From contig JAUJPP010000006.1 in assembly GCA_030562195.1 (NCBI GenBank), positions 1,736,001-1,800,000 on the forward strand: a DNA stretch of 64,000 nucleotides, written 5' to 3'. The notes beneath the pieces were generated by a model. It worked only from the letters and a program-made list of their open reading frames with translations, did no database searches and had not been told where the DNA came from. The translations under genes were made by a program, and so were the position numbers. Below are positions 23,001 through 38,000 of this stretch, in pieces. The DNA is from Nipponacmea schrenckii. Taxonomy: Eukaryota; Mollusca; Gastropoda; Lottiidae. Within the stretch, counting starts at the first letter, position 1. The number at the start of each line of letters is the position of its first letter.

Positions 23001-26000
23001 GTGAACAAGATGAAGCCATCTACTACTGACTGTATTTATTGTCTGAAAGGAACATTAGGCAGTAATTGGTTCAATGTTAGTTTCAATGGTCGAGTAACAC
23101 TCATAATGTCATTAAATAATTGATTCAAATTTATTTTCAATAAATCCCGGTATCCATCAATAAATCTCCAACTAACAAAATCAATCTCTATAGAATACAT
23201 CCACGGGGCCATAAATTATCTGCCCTTTGTTAGCCGCTGTTGAAATATTGGCTATAAAATAAAGTTACAATATGGTTTGAAGAAATATAATAGTTTAATT
23301 GGTAGATAGGACATTAAGACATAACGCTGGTGATTTGACAATAAGTACCATGTGGTTTTTATAGATACAGGTAACATGAATTGAGATATCTCTCTCTATG
23401 TTTTAAAAATAGAATATGAGACATATTATCTGTAATAATTAGCCTACAATCGATATCTATAGATATTTATTTCACAGAGCGTGGATTTCACTATCAGGTT
23501 GTTCAGATGTTAATCTATTGAAAAACTTTAATTAAATCACGACGATAATCACTAATTATAACTTTTACTTTATCATCTTAGCTAGGGTGATGACTCGGTG
23601 AAAGAGAATTGAACTCATAGAAAGAATGGGTCTAGGTCCAAAACAAGGTCTGTTCATTTCCACGTGTTAATTATCTAGTTAGCTTAGTACTATCTTAGAG
23701 CGAAGAGACCTCGATTTCTTCAACCTAAGGTAATTTAGACTCTGTTACTGAAATCGTGTCCCTGTGGAAGAACAATAATAATTCTAATGGCCAATATATA
23801 CAATGGTTATAACAATTTATTAATAACAAATTATCCACTGGTAATGTTTTATTGTTAATAAACTTCTCTAACAGCTCTCCAGGTGTTACTCACAGGGCCT
23901 GGATTTCTTGTACAATAACAGTACATCATATTATATTATTATAAACAACAAGGCCCTGTGACGGTTGTATATTGAAAGTGTATCATGTTGTGTATTGAAT
24001 TATGATAAATAACAAGGCCCTGTAAAGCTAGTACGTTAATATTTATAAAGTAAAATATTGATTAACTATAAATAACAAGGCCCTGTGACAGTTGTATGTT
24101 GAAAGTGTAATATTTTGTATACCACAATTAAATAGCTCTTGTAACGCTAGTACGCCATGAAGTGTAATATTGATATATTATAAATAACGAGGCCCTGTGA
24201 CAGTAGTACGTTACTAGTAATCGAGTATTAAATTGATATTTTAGACATAACATAGCCCTGTGGTGGTAGTATGTTTATAGTATATCATATCAATAAATCA
24301 TAATAAAACGTGTATAAATTTAAATGAAGAGTATTTATACCTCTCTGTAATCAATAAATTAATAAAATATATAATGGTGATTATAATCCTGGATTAATCC
24401 ACATCTTATAGATTTCATTTCAAAAGAAATCACACTTCAATTCGATTTATCAAATATATTTAATTCTTTCAATCGATATATTGACTTATTTGATCAATAT
24501 GATTGATAAAAATATTTGATATCGTTTCTTAAACAGAGAGAATCAGCTGTTATGAATTGGTAATTTTCAATATAGGAAATCATTGGTTCAAGTCTACAGT
24601 AATGACATCTTTTTTATATTCACAATTAAGTATTATTATGTTAACCAATATTGAGAAAGACAGAGCTATATCAATGTTCAAACAGACCAGAATACAACTG
24701 GCCTAGCAGCTACCACATTGTCCTAGCAAACGACAATTCCACGATGCTGCCACATTATCCTAACAGACGAGAACTCAACTTTGCTGCCACACTGTCCTAG
24801 CAGACGAAATTAACCAAACTGCAACACTACCCTAGCAGACTGAGTCGCCATACTGTCCCACATCAATTCTTACCTTTCTTGATTTAGATCTTTAGAATCT
24901 AAAACTGTCACAGAATGGATCAGATCGTTTAATGAACATCGTAAGTTTCTCATCTCCGCTACAATCCTCTGGGCTTTTTCTCCTTCATAGATGTTAACCA
25001 GCTAGAAACAGAAAAACATATTTGAATCAGATTATTGTGTAGAATTTAAGGCATGGTACATTGTGGTGTGAGTTATTGACAGATCCGATAGCGAGTCGCC
25101 TCTAAAAGCACTGGTCGAATCATAAGAATGTCTTACTTTGAGGATTCGAACTCACGGAACGTTATCGTCGTATAAACTATACTTCTATTGGCTATGACTG
25201 CACTCATCTATTTCCCTAGCTAGGTGAACGTGGTAACAATACAATACATAATTGAAGATAAGAAAGCACAGGCCGAGGTAAAAGTCAGTATTACTATAAG
25301 TATAATTATAGTCATGTTCAATTAGAGGGGTGGCGAACAAGGCGATTTATTTTGAATCGTATGGGGATAAATAAATAAATTACTCCAGTTGTAATATATT
25401 TGATCTAGTCCTAGTACCACTAGTATTATAGTAGTGTAACGTTTAGTAATATCACCAACAGATGGTACTGAATAAATCTATTCACCAACATCGTAATATC
25501 TAACGGTACCGGATCGTGTTCGCTAACATTTCACATTACTAGTTCTTCTCATGTTAGTGGTTCAAGGTGTGGCTGTATACAGACACTGAACAAGAGGCGA
25601 ACGGACCAACGGTGAACGTGTCATAAGCCGAAGTGTCCCGGTGCTCTGTAAAGATGGTGGTTATTAACACCAAGGTTAGTCGTTATCAGCTATACAGAAG
25701 GCTGGACAGACGAGGCTCAGTGTTCTAGTTTCAGATGTCTGATTTTACTATACATTACGCTTCCCTGTTCACAGTCGCAAGAATAAGTTGATGAACAATG
25801 CTAAATTTCTATGTAGACGGGGTAATTATTTCCATGTAAGAACCAAAATTAGTTTCATATTAACCGATTCCCTGCCCCTCTCGGACATGATCAAAAATGA
25901 AAACCACTGAGTTCAATGACATTGTCAACATTAACCTTTCAAGAAAAAAACATCAAGAGAAAATAAAATACAGAATGAATGAGTATAAAAATTTAATTTT

Positions 26001-29000
26001 AGAAAATCAATAAATACCTGATGTTTGGGTCTACCTCTTCTTACATAGATATCATCAAACAAAGAAATATCATCCAGTGTTTCCGTCGTCGCACAAAACA
26101 ACCTATAGAGAGAAACACAACAAGACTTAAAATAAAGCCGAGTTTAATGTCTATTTAACTAGTTCGTACTTATTGTCGATGGAATAAGCATAGAATACAT
26201 AGCTATTGTTCTGTACCTTATTGAAATAACGAAACATTGAGTTTAGTATTGGAGTATGATATCATTTTCGCCAAAACCAATTTGGTTATTCACGATAGAT
26301 ACATCATCAAGCAGATTCTTTTGAGAGAAAATGAGAATGGTACATAGAGAACCTGTAAGTGTGAATGATAAACACACTCAGTTAGGAACTTCTCCAAATC
26401 CCTAGTAACGGATTCATTAAAATGTAATAAAACTTGACAAGAAGAGAATCTTATACCACTGACCTTTCTAATTCCTCGACGTCTATTTTAGGCTCCATCA
26501 TACTTTGCCAGATAGAAGTAGGTCCATGTTCACCTTCTGAAAAACATAAACAAAATCACTTTATAATCATTCTAATTCCAACTTATAATCATTATAATCT
26601 CTGATTAGCGCTTTTATTGTATTTTCAAACAATATCAACGATGCTGATGTAAAATCATACGTTTTGGAACCATGGTTCTCCCCGTCAAATCCTAGTACAA
26701 ACTGGTATCAAAATAATCAATCTATATCAACAACTTTATTTCTTCTGATGATAAAAAACACTCTTTATTAATAAGGTTTATCACACACTTCTTTTACGAT
26801 AAACAAGGTACATAACACACTTCTTTAATGACAAGGTACATAACACACTTCTTTAATAACAAGGTACATAATGCACTTTTTTAATAACAAGGTACATAAC
26901 ACACTTCTTTAATAACAAGGTACATAACACACTTCTTTAATAACAAGGTACATAACACACTTCTTTAATAACAATGTACATAACACACTTCTTTAATAAC
27001 AAGGTACACGTTTCAACACAATTTACACTTGTCGTCTCAAATGATAATTAAGTTAGTTATCTATACTGATGACGTGTTTCAGATACATAGTCCTCACCAG
27101 GACAGCTAGTTTTAGAAATGGAGGTTAACTTTCCTGTACTGAACAATAAGTATAAGCGAAACGAGCGCTTTCATTGAACATTGTCTATATTCTATAGTTG
27201 TAATATTACTGTTAGCTAGAACTTTGTCACTAGACTAGTCACTATACACAATCATCATTAGCCATTTCTATTGATTTTTATATAATATCATGTATTTTAA
27301 ATGAAGTAAAACGCCTCAGTAGTTTTGTATAGAACTATGTTAAAAAGCCAACTCTATTAGAACTTTCCTCGGTTCCTCAGTAGTTTTGTATAGAACTATG
27401 TTAAAAAGCCAACTCTATCAGAACTTTCCTCGGTTCCTCAGTAGTTTTGTGTAGAACTATGTTAAAAAGCCAACTCTATTAGAACTTTCCTCGGTTCCTC
27501 AGTAGTTTTGTATAGAACTATGTTAAAAAGGCAACTCTATAAAAACTTTCCTCGGTTCCCAGTAGTTTTGTATAGAACTATGTTAAAAAGCCAAATTTTT
27601 TAGAACTTTCCTCGGTTCCTCAGTAGTTTTGTGTAGAACTATGTTAAAAAGCCAACTCTATTAGAACTTTCCTCGGTTCCTCAGTAGTTTTGTGTAGAAC
27701 TATGTTAAAAAGCCAACTCTATTAGAACTTTCCCTGGTTCCTCAGTGGTCTTTTTTTAGAACTAAGTTAAAAAGCCAACTCTATTAGAACTTTCCTCGGT
27801 TCCTCAGGAGTTTTGTATAGAACTATGTTAAAAAGCCATCTCTATTAGAACTTTCCTCGATTCCTCAGTAGTTTTGTATAGAACTAAGTTAAAAAGCCAA
27901 CTCTATTAGAACTTTCCTCGGTTCCTCAGTAGTTTTGTATATAACTATGTTAAAAAGCCAACTCTATTAGAACTTTCCTCGGTTCCTCAGTAGTTTTGTG
28001 TAAAACTATGTTAAAAAGCCAACTCTATTAGAACTTTCCTCGGTTCCTCAGTAGTTTTGTGTAAAACTATGTTAAAAAGCCAACTCTATTAGAACTTTCC
28101 CTGGTTCCTCAGTTTTTTTTTTTAGAACTAAGTTAAAAAGCCAACTCTATTAGAACTTATCTCGGTTCCTCAGTAGTTTTGTATAGAACTATGTTAAAAA
28201 GCCAACTCTATTAGAACTTTCCTCGGTTCCTCAGTAGTTTTGTGTAGAACTATGTTAAAAAGCCAACTCTATTAGAACTTTCCTCGGTTCCTCAGTAGTT
28301 TTGTATATAACTATGTTAAAAAGCCAACTCTATTAGAACTTTCCTCGGTTCCTCAGTAGTTTTGTGTAAAACTATGTTAAAAAGTCAACTCTATTAGAAC
28401 TTTCCTCGGTTCCTCAGTAGTTTTGTGTAAAACTATGTTAAAAAGCCAACTCTATTAGAACTTTCCCTGGTTCCTCAGTTTTTTTTTTTTAGAACTAAGT
28501 TAAAAAGCCAACTCTATTAGAACTTTCCTCGGTTCCTCAGTAGTTTTGTATAGAACTATGTTAAAAAGCCAACTCTATTAGAACTTTCCTCGGTTCCTCA
28601 GTAGTTTTGTGTAGAACTATGTTAAAAAGCCAACTCTATTAGAACTTTCCTCGGTTCCTCAGTAGTTTTGTATAGAACTATGTTAAAAAGCCAACTCTAT
28701 TAGAACTTTCCTCGGTTCCTCAGTAGTTTTGTGTAGAACTATGTTAAAAAGCCAACTCTATTAGAAGTTTCCTCGGTTCCTCAGTAGTTTTGTATAGAAC
28801 TAAGTTAAAAAGCCAACTCTATTAGAACTTTCCTCGGTTCCTCAGTAGTTTTGTATAGAACTATGTTAAAAAGCCAACTCTATTAGAACTTTCCTCGGTT
28901 CCTCAGTAGTTTTGTATAGAACTATGTTAAAAAGCCAACTCTATTAGAACTTTCCTCGGTTCCTCAGTAGTTTTGTGTAGAACTATGTTAAAAAGCCAAC

Positions 29001-32000
29001 TCTATTAGAACTTTCCTCGGTTCCTCAGTAGTTTTGTATAGAACTAAGTTAAAAAGCCAACTCTATTAGAACTTTCCTCGGTTCCTCAGTAGTTTTGTGT
29101 AGAACTATGTTAAAAAGCCAACTCTATTAGAACTTTCCTCGGTTCCTCAGTAGTTTTGTATAGAACTATGTTAAAAAGCCAACTCTATTAGAACTTTCCT
29201 CGGTTCCTCAGTAGTTTTGTATAGAACTATGTTAAAAAGCCAACTCTATTAGAACTTTCCTCGGTTCCTCAGTAGTTTTGTATAGAACTATGTTAAAAAG
29301 CCAACTCTATTAGAACTTTCCTCGGTTCCTCAGTAGTTTTGTATAGAACTATGTTAAAAAGCCAACTCTATTAGAACTTTCCTCGGTTCCTCAGTAGTTT
29401 TGTGTAAAACTATGTTAAAAAGCCAATTATTAGAACTTTCCTCGGTTCCTCAGTAGTTTTGTGTAGAACTATGTTAAAAAGCCAACTGTACTAGAACTTT
29501 CCTCGGTTCCTCTGTAGTTTTTTATAGAACAATAGTAATAATAAACAGTACCAGTTTGTATTGTATACTACTCCTGATTTTTAAAATAAACAACGTTTCT
29601 ACAATTTACATTGTCATCACCATTTTATATTGTATACTACTCCAAGGTTTTATTGAACACGGCGTTTCGAAACTTCACATTGCCATCACTAGTTTATATT
29701 GTAAACTACTCCAATGTTTTATTGACACGCGTTGAAACTAAGATCACTAGTTTATATTGTAAACTACTCCAATGTTTTATTGTACAAACAATTTGCTGTT
29801 CATCAGGCTTAATCAAGAACATTGTGTTGCTTTTATATTACAATAACAATAATTGAAGGTTATAGAATTAATGGACATATAGAACATACCTTTAATCACC
29901 ACGATGTTCCATTTAAACATGAGAGACAGTGAGAGTTAGTGAGAGAGAGAAACAGTCAGTGTGTTTATTCACGTACTACCTGATTCATACCTACTAGGTG
30001 AAGCAGCGAGTCAGTCAAGGTTTGTCATCAGTCAATCGGTGTTATTACCCACCGGCGATTATAATTAATTTACAGTCCGTTTTAACTCTCTTAGTCAGTT
30101 CGTTTTATTCTCTTAAGTCAGTTAGTTTTAAGGAATATGTGATGAACATTGCAGGTGGTACCGAATTGACCTTTTCCATAACAATAATAAAGAAATAGGT
30201 TTTGCCCGTATTACTGTGACTATAATATCCTATGCCCGTATAACTGTGACCATAATACCCTGTGCCCGTATTACTGTGACCATAATACCTTGTGCCCGTA
30301 TAACTGTGACCATAATACCTTGCCCGTATAACTGTGACCATAATACCCTGTGCCCGTATAACTGTGACCATAATACCTGTGCCCGTATAACTGTGACCAT
30401 AATACCCTGTGCCCGTATAACTGTGACCATAATACCCTGTGCCCGTATAACTGTGACCATAATACCCTGTGCCCGTATAACTGTGACCATAATACCCTGT
30501 GCCCGAATAACTAAATTTCCTACCTTGAAACTAAATTCAGAAAGGAATGCCACTGACAAGAGATGTAAATCAGTCTATATTAATCCAATGTCTGACTGAT
30601 AGAAAATAACATGGTTTAACTCTAGCCTTTAGTAAATTCTGTGTAAACTTATTGATTAATATATTGTACAATATTATAAAACACTGTACAGTCGAGTAGA
30701 ATGCAACATACTACAGTATATGTACAACCAACATGTGTTCTTATCACATCAATATTATAACATAGCATTGACTTATCAAGCATTAGTTCTTATAGCCTGT
30801 CTATTACTCTCTACCTGTAACCTAGACTAGTGCTTCTATAGGAGAGTATCTCTTATTACACTCAATACTTGTGACCTAGGCCAGTGCTTCTATAGGAGAA
30901 TATCTCTTATAACACCTAATACTTGTAACCTAGGCCAGTGCTTCTATAGGGGAGTATCTCTTATAACATCTAATACTTGTAACCTAGGCCAGTGCTTCTA
31001 TAGGAGAGTATCTCTTATAACACCTAATACTTGTAACCTAGGCCAGTGCTTCTATAGGAGACTATCTCTTATAACACATAATACTTGTAACCTAGGCCAG
31101 TGCTTCTATAGGAGACTATCTCTTATAAACCTAATACTTGTAACCTAGGCCAGTGCTTCTATAGGGAGTATCCGTATAACACTAATACTTGTAACTAGGC
31201 CAGTGATTCTATAGGAGACTATCTCTTATAACACTAATACTTGTAACCTAGGCCAGTGCTTCTATAGGAAATTCTTATACAACAATCTTGTATTCAGTGT
31301 TATAGGAATATTGATATATAACCTAATGACTGAACTAGGCCATGCTCATAGGATGATACTACTTACCTAATATTGAACCAATGCAGTGTTCAAAAGTACA
31401 CAATCTGTATACAGTATATAAATAATTTAAAGTCAAGTAACATAGATAAATAAGACCACTATTATAGATATACTACTTCTCTTTAATTATAAACAACGTT
31501 TCAATTAATACAGTAATCTTTATCAAGTTTACAATAATAGATATAGTAACTTTAGATAAATAAGACCACTATTATAGATATACTACTTCTCTTTAATTTA
31601 AGCAACGTTTCAATTCACATACAGGAATCTTTATCAAGTTATACAATAATAGATATAGTAACTTTAGATAAATAAGACCACTATAATAGATACGGTATAC
31701 TACTTCTCTTTAATTTAACAACGTTTCAATTCACATACAGTAATCTTTATCAAGTTATACAATAATAGATATAGTAACTTTAGATAAATAAGACCACTAT
31801 TATAGATATACTACTTCTCTTTAATTTAAGCAACGTTTCAATTCACATACAGGAATCTTTATCAAGTTATACAATAATAGATATAGTAACTTTAGATAAA
31901 TAAGACCACTATTATAGATATACTTCTCTGTAATTTATACCAACGCATCAATTCACATAGAAGTCGTTTCCTGCTCCAGGTAAAAATCTGATAAACTTGT

Positions 32001-35000
32001 TGAAAGGTTTAGACAGTTGGTCAATAATACGTTGTCTCGGTGCAATTAGGTCAAGATATGTTTTAATTAATTATGGTGATAATTAAAAGACGAAACCGAT
32101 TCTGAGGATACGTGGCTAGGGCAGAACGTAGTAGGGACAGCGCTACAGACATACGGGGTAGGGGTGTTTTACCAGATAGAAGGTCAAGGGTTTCAGAATG
32201 ATGTCAGGGGCTGGACGTTCAGAGACAATACGTACAGAACTACGAGTACAGGGGAAGCCGGATGAGTCGTACCAGATATAGGATCAAAATGTTTATAAAA
32301 AGGAAATGAGTTTTACGTCCTGCTCATTTGCACCTCTTAGTTGAGTAGTTGGAGCTAGCGTATCTTACACTGGACCAACGAAACAGTGTATAACCTGTCT
32401 CATACAGGAATAAAGTAATTGTCTTACCTTCATTGATAATAATCCTGTTCCACGGTAGAGTTTTCATGATAACACCAGTATGTACTATTGGTTTATTAGG
32501 GTAGATCTTGTTCCCCCGGACCGGCCGTGGGGGGAGGGGAGGGGGGTCATCACCTTCTGCCCCAAATAACCCTGCTTCCTTCCTCTCCTCGTCTAATTTA
32601 GATCCTGTAAAACAAGAATTAAAGCAATTAGTAAAAACATATTATGTAATAAAGAATCTATATATCTTGTGTTTAGAAATGTAGTATATAATAAAGAAAG
32701 AAGTAGTATATCTATATATCTTGTGTTTAGAAACGTAGTATGTAATAAACCTAGAAGTAGTATATCTATATATCTTGTGTTTAGAAACGTAGTATGTAAT
32801 AAATAGAATAGTTATCTATATATCTTTGTATTACCAATATATATGTTCATAAACTAGATAGTATATCTATAGTTCAGTGTATAACGTAGTATAATAAATG
32901 TAAGAAATAGTATATCTAATTCTTTGACTTTAGTAATATGTATTCAATTTAATAACAGTATAGTATCATATATTGTTAGATAACGTTAGTAATAAATGAG
33001 AAATAGTATATCTATATATCTTTGCTACTTTTAATATCATATTTCTATATGTTTTAAAAAGTAGTATTATATATAGTTCACTATAACGTGAGTAATAAAT
33101 GTCAGAAATAGTATATCTTATATATTGCTATATTCTATTATTGTTTTATCAATATATAGTTCATTATAGAATAAAGTGAAAATAATATAATTCTATTTGC
33201 TATATGTTTCCAATTATAGCTATAGAAGGATAAATATAAAAATATAAAAGCAGTTATTCATATTTAAGTGATTTTAAAAAAGCCGTTTATATTCTACTGA
33301 TTTTATTTACTAAACAAAGACATAATTTCAGTAGTACAGTCTGTCATATAGTATATTGGTTTTCTTCTTCACATTGAATAAGTTAATTATATTGTATACT
33401 GCCCTTATAGTATAGAATGATACAATAAAATATCTTATCATAAGTGTTGTTACCGTTTATATTCTACTCGATTTTATACCAAACTATTTTATTACAGTCA
33501 TGTTACAGCAAGGTTATTGCTATTAGTTTAAATCTTCACACCTGACTGTGACGTCAAACTTGTGGTGTAATTCAAAAACTTGTTTAAATATATAGCCAGG
33601 TAAAACAAGCCAAGTATTTATAGCCTGAGTGTTCAGTTTCCAGATTTTTAAATATTTAAAAAATGTCGCCAATTATATTTGAAAGTGTCACTGGGAAAGA
33701 AGACCAAGTTCACTCTTCTAAAACATTTGATACTATTCAGCTTCTGGCTTTCGAAGAGTTAGAAAAGTCTAATCAGCTATAAAAAGAGTACTTGTATGGT
33801 GTTTTTTAAATGATACTTCGTCTTAGAATGAGCATAAAATTTAATTTCTCGTTAATGATCAATATGAGTATATATTCATCAGTGAACTTACCTGGTGTCA
33901 TAAAGTAACAGAATCCCTGTAAAATCTAGAAAACTCACAAATCGACATAATTATTGAACAACGCTCAATTAATCAATTAATTAAGGCGTTTTTCAATAAT
34001 CAGTTGCAATTTTATGGATAATTACTAAGTTCTCTGGATTTATCAGATTATCGATTCTGTTGTTATATCTACTGATGAATATCTGCTTTTATTGGACATG
34101 TTTAAATTGTTAAGATTTTATGTTTATTCTAAGACGCAGTATTCCTGTAATATAATATACCGACTTACCTATTATACTGAGGATGTTGGCTTTATTGGGT
34201 AAAATACCGTACGGAGAGGATTTAGTGCTGGAATTCTCCAACATTTCCGCTATACTCCTTAACTCGTGCATCTTCGCCATTAATTTGTTGATTCTTTCTT
34301 CATACGTTTTTAAAATATGCTGATGTTCTTTTTTCATCCGTTTCATTTCCTCAATCAGCTGTTTTTCATTGTCAGAATAGGAATACGCCGTTTCTCCCCA
34401 CCTCCGGCCATTGTCGCTGTTTTCTGTAACGGCTGATGATGCCTGACTATTCATTGTACCCGTAACAGTTCCCGTCATATATTCTCCTTGCGTCACTTCC
34501 GGTATATCCATCTTTTCCTCCGGTATGGCAGCGTGATTGCGAGATTTAGACATGGAAGGTATGTGTTTGTGTTTGGAGTGTATTTTGTTGACCTGACGGT
34601 AAATATTCTGTGATTCTAGCGAACTCTCTGTCGAGTAAGAGTGGTAAATCCTAGGATCGAGGTTTCTATGGAGCCGACTGATTTCACTAGGTCTGTAATA
34701 ATCGCTATCGGATTCTGGATTCGAATCATGAAATGGTTTCACCAAGTTAATCTGCTCTCCTCGATTTAAAATTCGGTTTTTGGCATCCTCTATAACTTTC
34801 TGGTCATAACGAGATTCCCTTCCAACACGCGACACATGTGACGTCATAGTATTAGTTCGCTGATGTTTGGTGATGACGTCATCGTTCCACATATAGAGAT
34901 TCGGCGAGTCTTCGAAGTAATTCGCTCCAAAAATACTTTTTATCTGATTCTCGCGAAACAGTTTTTTGGCGAACTTGACAGCTGCGGCACGACACTTAAA

Positions 35001-38000
35001 GCGGTTAGAATGCTGGTCGAGTAGAGTAGATACCAGGAATGAGCCCTTAAATACGTTTCTGTTGCGGCCAGGACGTGGTTGTCGCCACTCCATCTGAAAA
35101 GAGAAAGTGAAAAAACATTATTGCAAAAATATAGATACAATAAACCTCGTAACGGGGCCAGTTTTTTCAACATATATTAAAATAACAAACTCCTAATCGA
35201 AGTCCAAACTATTATTAAGTAGGCGAGTACTTTCACATTAGTTCTAGCTCTTTTGAAGCAGATATTCCAAATCACACCAGACAATCCATTCACAGTGAAA
35301 AAACAGTAGCGATAAATAGTGATTACAAGTTATTTAGAAAAGCCAGGTCCAGAAAATAACATAATTTATCATAATTTTATAAAAAAAATCTCAAATCCTG
35401 GTGAATGAGAAGCAGAAATATTCCGATACCGCTTTCCTCACGTCTTTTAAACTGACAATCATTCTCCATTTATATACAAATATACACCGTTTCAACACTA
35501 CAGCCACACTTTTCCCGCCTTTATCTCAAATTAATAAACCAGCAGACGGTTTCTTTTCAGTTATAAAATTTGAATAAAAATGCGATTAAGAAATAATAAA
35601 CCATCTGGAGGACTCGAGGTCGACAGAATTTCAATGAGTTTTAAACTTTACTTATAGAAACTATATATATACATATATGTGTGTATATAAGCCTATTACG
35701 ATATGTATATGTATGTGAAAGCCTATATTGTATGATATGTAAATGGAGTTTAGAATGACGTTCAACTATGGTGATCTCTCTCTCTGACCTGTAGAGTAAG
35801 ACAATCCATGCGTTTAGAATAGGAATCACACTCCTCTTGAAGTGAAACTTAACCCAAACAGATTCCTTGGTACATTGACAGTGTGAGGGGCAGATTGGGA
35901 CTAGAGTATATCAAACTATCGTGCCCAACTAGCTAGTAGATTGTTTGGTACAATGACAGTTTTCTGTGGTCAGAATGAGACTAGAGTATACCAAACTATC
36001 GTGTCTAACTAGCAAGAAGATTGTTTGGTACAATGACAGTTTTCTGTGGTCAGAATAAGACTAGAGTATACCAAACTATCGTGTCTAACTAGCTAGTAGA
36101 TTGTTTGGTACAATGACAGTTTTCTGTGGTCAGAATAAGACTAGAGTATACCAAACTATCATGTCTAACTAGCTAGTAGATTGTTTGGTACAATGACAGT
36201 TTTCTGTGGTCAGAATGAGACTAGAGTATACCAAACTATCGTGTCTAACTAGCTAGTAGATTGTGTGGTACAATGACAGTTTTTGTGATCAGAATGAGAC
36301 TAGAATATACCAAACTATCGTGTCTAACTAGCTAGTAGATTGTTTGGTACAATAACAATTTTCTGTAGTCAGAATGAGACTAGAGTATACCAAACTATCG
36401 TGTCTAACTAGCTAGTAGATTGTGTTGTACAATGACAGTTTTTTATGATCAAAATGTGAATAGAATATACCAAACTATCGTGTTTAACTAGCTAGTAGAT
36501 TGTTTGGTATAATGACAGTTTTCTTTGGTCAGAATGAGACTAGAGTATACAAACTATCGTGTCTAACTAGCTAGTAATTTTTGGTACAATAACAAATTTT
36601 CATATCAGAATGAGACAAAACCAAACTATCGTGTTAACTAGCTAGTAGATTGTTTGGTACAATGACAGTTTTCTGTGGTCAGAATGAGACTAGAACATAC
36701 CAAACTATCGTGTCCAACTAGCTAGTAGATTGTTTCATACAATGACAGTTTGTGCAAATATTTAGAGCGAGGTCCCTAAAACCATCACTTACCGCCCCAT
36801 ATTAAATATCAAATAAATAAATTGACACAGAGATCACATGACCTGGCCAGCGACGATGATAGATAATGTTTACTGTTTACATTAAACATAAGCAATACAA
36901 ATATCGGGTGATTTCCATTCATGATTTATATTATGATAATGATAGACAAATTTGGATATAGTTCCAAATCTTTAAAATAGTCGGAAATTCATAGTAATAT
37001 CTTGGTATATAATGCTCTCTAAATATATATCATGTTTCGGGTTTTGGTAAAACTTATACAATAGGCCTGATATTATTCCGAGAGGGACCTTCTCCCAGTC
37101 GATAGCCCTTCCTTAGCCTTCAAATTGATAAGTCGGGTCCCGTAGATTAAACCAGAAAGTCCAGTTTAAATGAATGTCTTGAGTGACAATGAAACTGTCC
37201 ATGAAGACGAGATAAGAATAGTTGTAGCTTGTATTGTTGTCAGTCCAGATTGAACCAACAGTCGCTTGACAGGTCAAAATTAATTATCATAAAATTCTCC
37301 TTTTAACTTGACAACTCTTGTCAGATTTTGTCATCTGCGACCAGCCGGCTATCAGACATCCGGGTATTGTCCCGACAGGGGGTCACTGGGGATTTAAATG
37401 ACTCAGATTCCACCCTTGGTGAATTCCAATTGATATTTTCCGCCAAACCTCTGACCCAGAGAATGGTAAAGTAGAATTAAAGCCATCTCATTCCATTTTT
37501 GTCTTTAAACCCGTATTTAACTAAAGTCATTACAATTGGTTTTGAAGACGTGGAAACGAATGATTTGATTGGCTGAGATTTCCTAGAAATATTCAAGGGT
37601 CAATTTTGATTGGACAATGTTAAGCTATGAATACGTAATGTCCCTCGCTTATATTACCATGGCCTCGAGGAAGTGTGGTGATTTGTCCTTAGTCTTTACT
37701 TCAAATTTGTTTTCAAAATATCAGTTTTAACTCTGTATTTATCCTATTGTATAGATATAGCAAAAAAACAACTACTACATGCAGTAAGTTTGATACGAAC
37801 GATGTGTGGTGGCTGGTAACTGACAAGTATTAAGGGTAAAATAAATATATAGACGAATCTATCCCTTGAACAGCAGTAGACTATGAGTCGTGTCTAGAAT
37901 ATTTCCAGTACATCACTCTGTCTGTCCCCCCGGGATTTTACATGACACAGTATCCATGTATTGAAATAATTTACACGACCGGAAATGAATCTCCCCAGAG

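Noticed and set aside
30195..30559. Overlapping long frames of 88-127 codons on both strands
   Set aside because: They come from a 30-bp repeat whose period is divisible by three, inside a formin intron; no start context or domain.
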